A stretch of 6,523 bases of DNA from an uncultured Thermoguttaceae bacterium (GCA_934725735.1 CAKVCP010000123.1:1-6523), one strand, 5' to 3'. Counted from the stretch's first letter, positions 1-5,672 are shown. Numbers and translations: made by a program. The notes: generated by a model from the sequence alone, not told the origin.

Positions 1-327
1 ATCGCCTCCATCGGATATTACGCCAATGGCTCAAAGTCCCTCTCCAAGGAGAGAATCGAGGTGTTCCAGGGAGGGCTATCCGCCGTTGTCGACGATTTTA
101 AAAGGATCGATATCTACGCGTCCAACGGAAAGGTAAAGACTCGTAAAGGGATCCAAAACAAGGGACAAGCGTCGATGCTTGACTCCTACGTCCGCGATTT
201 GAAGGAGGGACGCGACACGATTCCGCCGGCGGAAATCTTCCAAAACACGCTCGCAACTTTCGCGGTTCTCGATTCCCTCCGCGAGGGGAAGGTCGTCTCT
301 CTCGACCAGACGAAGGAATACGAATGA
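1..327 (+). CDS. C-terminal part of a Gfo/Idh/MocA-type bi-domain oxidoreductase (5'-truncated by window edge)
   Basis: The reading frame is open from base 1 and ends at TGA 325-327, giving 108 visible residues; the start lies outside the window. The visible part matches what I know of the end of 'bi-domain' oxidoreductases, in which an alcohol-dehydrogenase-like half is followed by a Gfo/Idh/MocA half. Landmarks are YYANGSKSLSKERIEVF near the start, then GGLSAVVDDFKRIDIY, a KGQ segment, IPPAEIF, and a closing TLATFAVLDSLREGK. The family binds NAD(P) and is often encoded in exopolysaccharide or lipopolysaccharide clusters, probably acting in the cytosol on nucleotide sugars or a related substrate; the exact reaction is not known. 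The NAD-binding Rossmann part is not in view, so cofactor residues cannot be checked. It overlaps the next gene by 4 bp (ATGA), so the two are translationally coupled. Confidence 0.75.
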   Translation: MASIGYYANGSKSLSKERIEVFQGGLSAVVDDFKRIDIYASNGKVKTRKGIQNKGQASMLDSYVRDLKEGRDTIPPAEIFQNTLATFAVLDSLREGKVVSLDQTKEYE

Positions 328-1508
328 ACGTCAACGACGCTATGGACGCGAAGGCCGCCGCGCTAAGGCTTCTCAAGTGGGCCCAAGATCGAAACTTCGA
401 AGGGATCGATCCTTACGACGCGCTCAAATCCCCCTTCGCGCCCCTACTCTCCATGGGAACGCGATACGGGAGGATTTTCCTCACCCAACTCTTGCGGCGT
501 TCTCCGATAAATTTTCGCGCGCTCCTTGGCATAAAACCCGGCGCTAATCCCAAGGCGTTCGCCCTCTTTCTGGAAAGCGTCGTACGCCTGGCGCGTCAAG
601 AAAACGACGCTGATCGACAATGCGCACTCTACGATCTCGCGCGAAGTCTCGTGCGCAGACTTCTCGCGTTGCGCTCGCAGAACGCCTCCGGTTCCGCCTG
701 GGGATACAATTTCCCGTGGCAAAACCGTTTTCAGCTCCTGCCCCCCTTCACGCCGACGATTGTCAACACCTCTTTCGCCGGACACGCCCTGCTCGACTAT
801 TTCGAAGCGACGCAAGATGAAATCGCGATCGACGCGACGCGCTCTTCCGCCAATTTCATTCTGCGCGATCTGAATCAATTCGCCGACGGCGACGATTTGT
901 GCTTCAGCTACACGCCTCTCGATTCCAACTTTGTCCATAACGCCAATCTACTTGGCGCGAGTCTACTAGCAAGGCTCGGACGATTAGAGAAAAAGGAGGC
1001 GCTTGAAGAAACCGCCCTCCGCGCGTATCGATACTCCTTAAAAAGACAGCGTCCCGACGGATCGTGGTTCTACGCGGAAAGGGAGCGGCAACGCTGGATC
1101 GACTCTTTTCATACGGGCTTCAACCTCGAAGCGATTCGACGCGCGTTGAATCTCGGGCTCCTCAAGGAGTATGCCCACGCCTATCGAAGGGGCGTCGAAT
1201 TCTACGCGAAGGAGTTTTTTCTCCCCGACTTCACCCCTAAATACTACGCCGACCGACTCTATCTCGTCGACGTTCACGCCCCTGCGGAAGCTATTTGCTT
1301 CTTCTCCGACGAACCGTCGTATGACGCCCTTGCGCGAAACGTTCTTCAATGGACGATGAAGAATATGTACGACAAAAAAAGAGGGACTTTCTATTTCCGA
1401 AAGTCCCATATCACGACGATAAAAACCCCCTACATGCGCTGGTCGCAAGCCTGGGCGTTCCGCGCGCTCGTCGCCTTTGTCACATCGCGTTCGCACGCTC
1501 CCCGTTGA
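324..1508 (+). CDS. Helical-toroid-like protein of unknown function from polysaccharide clusters
   Basis: This 394-residue protein starts at ATG 324 inside the upstream stop (ATGA), with AAGGA at 313-317, 6 nt before the start. I see no signal peptide or membrane segment, so it is probably cytosolic. It resembles an uncharacterised family that often follows bi-domain oxidoreductases in exopolysaccharide clusters and is sometimes misnamed delta-aminolevulinate dehydratase or prenyltransferase. Conserved-looking blocks are WGYNFPWQNR (126-135), FSYTPLDSNFVHNANLLGA (194-212), RPDGSWFY (243-250), WIDSFHTGFNLEA (258-270) and KYYADRLYLVDVHAPAEAI (306-324). Repeated helix pairs with Trp/Tyr/His/Asp-rich loops suggest an alpha/alpha toroid, as in many polysaccharide lyases, epimerases and glycosidases. 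An enzyme acting on a polysaccharide or its lipid-linked precursor is therefore plausible, but this is inference. Its last 29 bp overlap the end of the convergent MATE gene. Confidence 0.8.
   Translation: MNVNDAMDAKAAALRLLKWAQDRNFEGIDPYDALKSPFAPLLSMGTRYGRIFLTQLLRRSPINFRALLGIKPGANPKAFALFLESVVRLARQENDADRQCALYDLARSLVRRLLALRSQNASGSAWGYNFPWQNRFQLLPPFTPTIVNTSFAGHALLDYFEATQDEIAIDATRSSANFILRDLNQFADGDDLCFSYTPLDSNFVHNANLLGASLLARLGRLEKKEALEETALRAYRYSLKRQRPDGSWFYAERERQRWIDSFHTGFNLEAIRRALNLGLLKEYAHAYRRGVEFYAKEFFLPDFTPKYYADRLYLVDVHAPAEAICFFSDEPSYDALARNVLQWTMKNMYDKKRGTFYFRKSHITTIKTPYMRWSQAWAFRALVAFVTSRSHAPR
1374..1407 (-). terminator. Intrinsic terminator of the MATE transcript, inside the opposite gene
   Basis: GGGACTTTC (1383-1391) and GAAAGTCCC (1399-1407) form a perfect 9-bp stem with a 7-nt loop. 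Read on the - strand, the stem is followed after two bases by seven T residues (1374-1380). This is a textbook Rho-independent terminator for the MATE gene, about 75-105 nt past its stop codon. It lies within codons of the convergent 394-residue gene (around K351 to S361). On the + strand the hairpin lacks a following T tract, so it should act in one direction only. Confidence 0.75.
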
Positions 1509-2883
1509 GGCGTCGCGGCTGAGGGTCGTCCCCTTGAGGATACTTGCGTCTGAGCAAAACATAGCATCCAAGATGAATAACGAACGTGATTATCCACGAG
1601 GCGGGATAGCTAAAGAAAAGGACGCTCTCCGTATGAAATCGCTCGACTTGAAAGATCGTAAAGATCCAAAGGAGTCGAAAACCGCAAGCGCCGACTAGCG
1701 CCACGATCGTCGGCGTCACATTGTACCCCAATCCTCGCACGACGCCGCATAACGTGTCCATCACCCCGCAGAAACAATAGAAGCAACAAACCCAGAAAAC
1801 GCGAATCATCCCCGACTCGACAACTTCGGGACGCGAATCAAAGAGTCCTAAAAGCGTCGGTCCGAAGAGATAAGCGAGATTCCCTAGAACCAGCCCCGCG
1901 ACGGCGCAGCTTGCGCAACTCACAAACGCGACGCGATTCAAACGACTATAGCGTCGCGCTCCAATATTTTGGCTCATGAACGTCAGCGCGCATTGCGAGA
2001 AAGAGTTCATCGTCAGCCAGACGATCCCCTCAAGATTCATCGCCGCCGCGCTCGCCGCCATCACGAGCGGCCCAAAGCTGTTGATTGACGACTGAATCAC
2101 GATATTGGAAAGTGAAAAAACGACGCCTTGAAAACCTGCCGGAACGCCGATTCGCAAAATCGAAAGCGCCGTACGCCACGACAGTTGCATGTCGCGAAAG
2201 CGCATTTTGAAAACGCCTTCCTCGCGACCTAGACAACGTATGATAAGATACGCCGAAAGCCCCTGGGAAATCGCCGTCGCTACCGCCGCCCCTGCGACGT
2301 CCATATCCAAAAACTTCACGAAAAGAAAATTCAACGCAAAGTTCAAAACGCCCGCCGCTAGTAAAAAATAAAGCGGTCGACGCGTGTCCCCCTTCGCTCT
2401 GAGGATCGCGCTCCCAAAATTAAAAAACATCATTGGGATCATCCCCAATGAACATATCTGGTAATATGTCGTCGATAAATCAAGTGTTTCCGCCGGAGAC
2501 TGCATGAGTTCAAGGGCGGGTCGCGCCAAAAGAAGACCCGCCGTCGTCATTAAAGCGCCGCTCAACAAAGCCAGCCCGTAAGACGTGCGTATCGCGTCTT
2601 TTACACGGGCGTCGTCGCCTCCTCCTACAGACCTGGCGATGAGCGCGTTCGCGCCTAAAGACACGCCGACAAAGAGCGAAACGTTCAAATTCATCAACGC
2701 GCACGTCGATCCTACAGCCGCGAGAGAGTGCTCGCTCGCAAAATTACCGACTATTATGAGATCCGCCGCGTTGAAAAGAAACTGAAAAACGCTTGATAAC
2801 GCAAGGGGTATCGTCATCGCGAGAAGATTCGGGAAGACGGGCCCTGACGTCATGCAAACTTCGTGGGAGTTTTTTTTGAACAT
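1480..2883 (-). CDS. MATE-family multidrug/toxin efflux transporter
   Basis: This is an inner-membrane exporter of 467 residues, the usual size for MATE proteins, which swap Na+ or H+ for cationic drugs or metabolites; the substrate here is unknown. About twelve hydrophobic segments form two related halves (roughly 17-215 and 237-445). Family landmarks are the opening PLALSSVFQFLFNAADLIIVG (25-45), the AILRAKGDTRRPLYF region (159-173) and the matching VVRGLGYNVTPTIV in the second half (381-394). The short, charged C-terminal tail (after about 445) is cytoplasmic. ATG at 2881-2883 is used because the promoter ends about 45 nt upstream; it has only a weak AGG-type ribosome site. A second ATG at codon 11 also lacks one. 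The gene stands alone and its end overlaps the convergent gene by 29 bp. A decayed copy lies directly upstream. Confidence 0.92.
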   Translation of the reverse strand: MFKKNSHEVCMTSGPVFPNLLAMTIPLALSSVFQFLFNAADLIIVGNFASEHSLAAVGSTCALMNLNVSLFVGVSLGANALIARSVGGGDDARVKDAIRTSYGLALLSGALMTTAGLLLARPALELMQSPAETLDLSTTYYQICSLGMIPMMFFNFGSAILRAKGDTRRPLYFLLAAGVLNFALNFLFVKFLDMDVAGAAVATAISQGLSAYLIIRCLGREEGVFKMRFRDMQLSWRTALSILRIGVPAGFQGVVFSLSNIVIQSSINSFGPLVMAASAAAMNLEGIVWLTMNSFSQCALTFMSQNIGARRYSRLNRVAFVSCASCAVAGLVLGNLAYLFGPTLLGLFDSRPEVVESGMIRVFWVCCFYCFCGVMDTLCGVVRGLGYNVTPTIVALVGACGFRLLWIFTIFQVERFHTESVLFFSYPASWIITFVIHLGCYVLLRRKYPQGDDPQPRRLNGERANAM

Positions 2884-2930
2884 CTTAATACCTAGCGCGC
2901 GCCGCGCGTTTCTAACGTCTTTTGTTCGCG

Positions 2931-2948
2931 GTTGATTATAAAATCAAC
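2931..2948. promoter_or_regulatory. Inverted repeat over the MATE -10 box (possible operator)
   Basis: GTTGATT-ATAA-AATCAAC is a perfect 7-bp inverted repeat with a 4-bp centre that contains the -10 element. A dimeric repressor bound here would block RNA polymerase, a common arrangement for efflux genes. No regulator gene is visible in the window. The equivalent site in front of the upstream gene relic has lost the second arm. A short AT-rich palindrome can occur by chance, so the operator role is only inferred. Confidence 0.35.
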
Positions 2949-2962
2949 AAAATTAACGTCAA
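2935..2962 (-). promoter_or_regulatory. Sigma70-type promoter of the MATE gene
   Basis: On the - strand, TTGACG (2957-2962) and a perfect TATAAT (2935-2940) are separated by 16 bp. Transcription would begin near 2928, leaving a leader of about 45 nt before the MATE start codon. Five of six -35 bases and all six -10 bases match the housekeeping consensus. Confidence 0.7.
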
Positions 2963-3024
2963 GCCGTCAGACTTCCTAAATTGTGAGCTCTTAACTTAAG
3001 ATATCGTTTCAAATCACACTGCAT

Positions 3025-3069
3025 GCGCTCGTCGCCTTTGTCGCATTGCGTTCATACCCACCTCATTGA
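3025..3069 (+). pseudogene. Duplicated 3' end of the 394-residue gene
   Basis: Bases 3025-3053 match 1464-1492 at 27 of 29 positions. In the + strand frame of the upstream gene they read ALVAFVALRSYPPH and then TGA at 3067-3069, against ALVAFVTSRSHAPR and TGA at 1506-1508, with no length change. Only the last 14 codons and the stop are present. This shows that the duplicated unit covered the convergent junction of both genes and not only the MATE gene. Confidence 0.7.
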
Positions 3070-3246
3070 GGCGCCGCTCGTGGTACGTTCTCTTACTGTT
3101 GCTTGCGACTTAAAAAATATAACGGAAGAGAAGAATGACGAATGTGACGACCCGCAGAGCGAGACGTCACATGAAGAGAAGATTCTCCATATGAAAACGC
3201 TCGATAACGCAAGGAAAAACATCTTCGGAAGGTCGGATCCGAGATC
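3025..3246 (-). pseudogene. Relic of a second MATE gene (N-terminus joined to C-terminus)
   Basis: Read on the - strand, this stretch first resembles the start of the neighbouring MATE gene: DLPKMFFLALSSVF against FPNLLAMTIPLALSSVF. Bases 3194-3214 match 2786-2806 at 20 of 21 positions. It then jumps, out of frame, to the end of the gene. ERFHMENLLF aligns with ERFHTESVLF (MATE residue 414 onward), followed by VVTFVI against IITFVI, then RRLN and NAM. The middle of about 380 codons is missing, and there are two in-frame stops in the C-terminal part plus a one-codon deletion. The MATE stop codon TGA is CGA here. The join falls where the two parental regions share a short motif (AGCG followed by TTTCA-like bases), which suggests deletion by recombination at a microhomology. 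It cannot encode a transporter. Confidence 0.8.
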
Positions 3247-3277
3247 GTTATTAGGGTAGGCCTGGGCGCTTGATTTG

Positions 3278-3304
3278 ATTATCCGCCAATGATATTAAAG
3301 TCAA
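3278..3304 (-). promoter_or_regulatory. Promoter remnant of the MATE relic
   Basis: On the - strand, TTGACT (3299-3304) and GATAAT (3278-3283) are 15 bp apart. The region aligns with the intact MATE promoter: ATTAAAGTCAAG (3294-3305) against ATTAACGTCAAG (2952-2963), 11 of 12 identical. It may still be active, although the spacing is short. No terminator is seen between it and the intact MATE gene, so it could feed transcription through the relic into that gene. Confidence 0.5.
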
Positions 3305-3454
3305 GAACCTATTTTCTCAGGGATCATTTCAACTCACGCGTAAAATGCGAGTTGTTTGCGAAGTCAAAATCAAGCGCGTCGCAACCTTGTCGATCAAGAA
3401 AAAAGCGTGAAAATCTCCGTCTCTTCGACTAGGTTCGTATTGCCGCGCCGACGA

Positions 3455-3499
3455 TAAAAATAAAAAACCTTCTAACCTCACAATGGAAGTTAGAAGGTT
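3455..3499 (-). terminator. Intrinsic terminator after queE
   Basis: AACCTTCTAAC (3466-3476) and GTTAGAAGGTT (3489-3499) form a perfect 11-bp stem with a 12-nt loop. On the - strand the stem runs into a T-rich tract interrupted by one A (3455-3465). It lies 21 nt past the queE stop codon and closes the kinase-queE transcription unit before the relic promoter. Confidence 0.85.
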
Positions 3500-3520
3500 C
3501 AAAAGTCTTCAGCGTTACCG

Positions 3521-4207
3521 TCAGGTTCCGCGTTTATTCCCGTACCAGACAAGCTGCATTCGCGGACAATACCGATAGCCGCGTTTCTCCGCGAAGGGGT
3601 GAATCCACTCTTCTTTTTCGCGCATCTCAGCGACTTCGATCGCCATCGGCATTAGAAAAACGCAACCGGGGCGCGCGTTTCCAAGTTCCTTTAAATACTC
3701 TTCGACTTCAAGAAGATCCTCGGGAACGTCGACGACAAACTTCAACTGATACGGATACGTCGCGATCAATTTCCGCACGACTTCCGGTCGACGACGATTC
3801 GCCTCATGAAGGCGCAAATCGGCGGACGCGGCTCCGTAAGGGCTCGAATTGGAGAGCTTCGGGCTGATCGACATCAAATCGCATTCGACTGGAAGTTCGA
3901 GGGTTCCCGCCGTCTCAATCGTGATCTTCATCTCATGAGCGCGAAGTTGACGCGTTAGCGGAATGAGCTCCGAAGTAAGCATCGGCTCGCCGCCGGTAAT
4001 CACCACATGCCGACCGCCGTAATTCAAGACGCGTCTAACGACTTCTTCGACGGAAAGCGTCTCGCCCTCCTCGCTTTGCCACGACGCGTAGGTCGTGTCG
4101 CAAAAACCGCAACGGAGATTGCAACCTATCGTTCGGACAAAAACGGACGTTACGCCCGTCCATAATCCTTCGCCCTGTTTCGATTGAAAAATCTCTGATA
4201 TACGCAT
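3521..4207 (-). CDS. queE: 7-carboxy-7-deazaguanine synthase QueE (radical SAM)
   Basis: This cytosolic enzyme rearranges 6-carboxytetrahydropterin to 7-carboxy-7-deazaguanine using S-adenosylmethionine and a 4Fe-4S cluster, a step toward preQ0 and queuosine in tRNA. The 228-residue length is normal. Visible motifs are QGEG (11-14), the cluster-binding CNLRCGFCDT with C29, C33 and C36, the SAM-binding GGEP (72-75), ETAGT (98-102), SPK (115-117), QLKFVVD (154-160) and the family ending YGNKRGT. All expected key residues are present. ATG 4205-4207 has a GGAGG ribosome site at 4218-4222, 10 nt upstream. The gene follows the ROK kinase by 76 nt on the same strand and is probably cotranscribed with it. 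The other pathway genes (queC, queD, folE) are not in the window. Confidence 0.95.
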   Translation of the reverse strand: MRISEIFQSKQGEGLWTGVTSVFVRTIGCNLRCGFCDTTYASWQSEEGETLSVEEVVRRVLNYGGRHVVITGGEPMLTSELIPLTRQLRAHEMKITIETAGTLELPVECDLMSISPKLSNSSPYGAASADLRLHEANRRRPEVVRKLIATYPYQLKFVVDVPEDLLEVEEYLKELGNARPGCVFLMPMAIEVAEMREKEEWIHPFAEKRGYRYCPRMQLVWYGNKRGT

Positions 4208-4250
4208 AACAAAGGCGCCTCCAAGAGACTCGGCAAGTCTAACAAAGCCA

Positions 4251-4276
4251 GCGCGCCGCGACGCCGCGACGCGCGC
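4251..4276 (-). other. GC-rich inverted repeat between the kinase and queE
   Basis: GCGCGC at 4251-4256 and 4271-4276, with CGCG segments between, can fold into a GC-rich hairpin in the 76-nt gap of the operon. It has no T tract on the - strand side, so it does not look like a terminator. It might affect mRNA stability or relative expression, but repetitive GC of this kind can also arise by chance. Confidence 0.25.
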
Positions 4277-4283
4277 CTCAATA

Positions 4284-5300
4284 TCATTGCTGACTTTCTT
4301 CTATCTCTTGACGCGCAAGACCCGCCGCGCCAATATATCCTGCGGCGTTCCCCGTCGTCGCATAACCGATGCGCAGACGCTCCGCAAGGTGCAAGAAAAT
4401 GCGACTGCGAGTCTCGTCTTCGACCGTCTTCAGGAAGAGACGACCTGTCTCCGTCTCGTCGCCACCGAACGTCATCGCGCCGCCAAGAAGAAGGCACGAC
4501 GGGTCAAGCGTATGGATCAGCGAAATCATACCGTGAGAAAGATAACGCGCCGTTTCCTTCACGATCCGAATCGCCAACTCGTCCCCCTTCTCCGCTTCTT
4601 CGAAGACCATCTTCGGAACTTCGTCGTTGCGTTTACGAGAACGAACGCGCGGAGCAAGGCTCGTCTTGAATTCAGCTTCGACATACTCGATCGTGCGATT
4701 CGCGACGCCCGTCGCGCTCGCATACGCTTCCAAATGACCGCGCTGACCGCACTTGCACCAGCGCGCGTTCTCCGACGTGTCGATCAGATTGTGACCGGCT
4801 TCACCCCCGTGACTGTGCGTGCCGTTCCAAACGTGACCGTTCAAAACGATTCCGCAACCAACCCCGGTGCCAAGCGTCAGAAGAATCAGCCCCTCTTCGC
4901 CTTTCCCAGCGCCAACCCAATATTCGGCAAACGCCGCCGCTGGGCCGTCGTGAGCAAACGTGACGGGAAGACCGCTGTACTCGGAAAGACGATCGCGTAT
5001 CGGGAAGAAATCCCAACCAGGAAGATTCGAGGGACGAACCAAAGAACCGGATGGAAGATCAAGCGTTCCAGGAGAACCAAGACCGACGCCTGCGACGTCG
5101 CTCGGTTTAAGACCAGCTTTCGTGATCGCTTCGTGAACTGCGGCGGCCATTCTCTTCGTAGCGTCGTCCGCTCCGCGTTCTACCAACGTCGGCGTCGAAA
5201 GATACGAAAGCGTTTCGCCAGCGTCGTTCAAAACGCCTACCTTAATATTGGTGCCGCCTAAGTCGATCCCTACATAATTCTTCTTGGTTTCTTGAGCCAT
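4284..5300 (-). CDS. ROK-family sugar kinase (glucokinase-like)
   Basis: A cytosolic enzyme that most likely phosphorylates glucose or a related hexose or N-acetylhexosamine with ATP. From the chosen start it has 338 residues. Motifs are the phosphate loop DLGGTNIK (13-20), SPGTL (76-80), a catalytic aspartate in AHDGPAAAF (D118), LGTGVGCG (143-150), the GEAGH sugar/metal histidine (166-170), zinc-type CKCGQRGHLE (182-191), LGGA (272-275) and GNAAGYIGAAGLA (317-329). Two details differ from the textbook family: the third zinc-site cysteine is histidine (H189), and NDAN around the catalytic Asp is HDGP. No helix-turn-helix precedes the kinase domain, so it is an enzyme rather than a NagC/XylR-type repressor. 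ATG at 5298-5300 is preferred because GGAG sits 9 nt upstream (5310-5313); GTG 5318 and ATG 5315 are in frame but lie at or before that site. Confidence 0.9.
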   Translation of the reverse strand: MAQETKKNYVGIDLGGTNIKVGVLNDAGETLSYLSTPTLVERGADDATKRMAAAVHEAITKAGLKPSDVAGVGLGSPGTLDLPSGSLVRPSNLPGWDFFPIRDRLSEYSGLPVTFAHDGPAAAFAEYWVGAGKGEEGLILLTLGTGVGCGIVLNGHVWNGTHSHGGEAGHNLIDTSENARWCKCGQRGHLEAYASATGVANRTIEYVEAEFKTSLAPRVRSRKRNDEVPKMVFEEAEKGDELAIRIVKETARYLSHGMISLIHTLDPSCLLLGGAMTFGGDETETGRLFLKTVEDETRSRIFLHLAERLRIGYATTGNAAGYIGAAGLARQEIEESQQ

Positions 5301-5345
5301 TAAAGACCGCTCCATCACGCATATACAAGTGGTTGCCGCAAAATT

Positions 5346-5388
5346 AAACAGCGCGACTTTCTCTATATCAGGAAACCCGACGCTGTTT
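5346..5388 (-). other. Leader hairpin upstream of the ROK kinase gene
   Basis: AAACAGCG (5346-5353) and CGCTGTTT (5381-5388) are perfect 8-bp complements enclosing 27 nt. They lie in the predicted 5' leader of the kinase mRNA, between its promoter and start codon. No known riboswitch class is recognised. The symmetric arms also give a + strand hairpin followed by a few T residues, a weak terminator facing the other way. Confidence 0.3.
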
Positions 5389-5464
5389 TTATCAAACCGC
5401 GCTATCTGCTTTAAATTCTAAAAGAAGACGACAGTACTCCTGAGAGAAACCGCGTTATCCTTGA

Positions 5465-5493
5465 ATTATAATAGCTTGTCCCCCCGATGTAAA
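5465..5493 (-). promoter_or_regulatory. Sigma70-type promoter for the kinase-queE operon
   Basis: On the - strand, TTTACA (5488-5493) and TATAAT (5465-5470) are separated by exactly 17 bp. Five of six -35 bases and all six -10 bases match consensus. Transcription would begin near 5458, giving a leader of about 158 nt before the kinase ATG at 5300, long enough to hold the hairpin described at 5346-5388. Confidence 0.65.
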
Positions 5494-5574
5494 CAAAAAA
5501 ATTCTTTTTCTTCTCTTTTTATCAAGCCCTCCGCCTATTCGACAAGAGCATTTCGCGCGTCTTTACTCGCGCCG

Positions 5575-5602
5575 TTGTAATCTCAAAAAAATCCAGTAAA
5601 AT
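5575..5602 (+). promoter_or_regulatory. Candidate promoter of comF
   Basis: TTGTAA (5575-5580) and TAAAAT (5597-5602) are 16 bp apart on the + strand, matching four and five of six consensus bases. It would start transcription near 5609, about 40 nt before the comF start codon. The rest of the 350-bp divergent gap (5301-5650) holds the opposite-facing kinase promoter, its leader, and an A- and T-rich stretch around 5491-5522 with no gene. Confidence 0.45.
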
Positions 5603-5630
5603 CGATAAATCAAACAATTGTTGAAATTTT

Positions 5631-5672
5631 AGGAGTTCCACCGCGATGCTATGGCCAAGACAAAGCGTTTAA
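5631..5672 (+). promoter_or_regulatory. comF ribosome site with an overlapping 8-codon reading frame
   Basis: AGGAG (5631-5635) is 10 nt from an ATG at 5646 that opens an 8-codon frame, MLWPRQSV, ending at TAA 5670-5672. The comF ATG at 5651 lies inside this frame, 15 nt from AGGAG and in a different phase. The better-spaced start therefore belongs to the mini-ORF, which could lower or couple comF translation. A stop codon in frame just upstream (5630-5632) rules out a longer comF start. Confidence 0.35.

Larger units (their letters stand above)
3007..3337. repeat. Direct repeat marking the edges of the duplicated unit
   Basis: TTTCAAATCAC (3007-3017) recurs as TTTCAACTCAC (3327-3337), 10 of 11 identical. 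Each copy lies on the far side of a MATE-type promoter region, 44 and 22 nt beyond the shared ATTAA-GTCAAG motif. The two copies are best read as the ends of two tandem units: the first holds the intact MATE gene, the second holds the relic. The span given runs from one copy to the other; only the two 11-bp ends are the repeat proper. Confidence 0.45.

Noticed and set aside
444..938. 164-codon - strand frame within the 394-residue gene
   Set aside because: It is a shadow frame of a gene with clear conserved motifs and a coupled start.
3023..3259. 78-codon + strand frame between the MATE gene and queE
   Set aside because: It runs antisense to the MATE relic; only its sequence homology in other frames makes sense, and it resembles no protein.
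3330..3354. CAACTC / GAGTTG inverted repeat beyond the relic promoter
   Set aside because: Arms are only 6 bp with a 13-nt loop and no T tract; it could be a chance hairpin.
4287..5261. 324-codon open frame on the + strand opposite the kinase gene
   Set aside because: It mirrors the ROK kinase frame, is unusually rich in arginine, shows no recognisable domain, and the - strand protein has all family motifs.
5467..5472. TATAAT on the + strand as a comF -10 box
   Set aside because: It overlaps the self-complementary -10 of the kinase promoter and has no acceptable -35 upstream on the + strand; the 5575-5602 pair is nearer and better.
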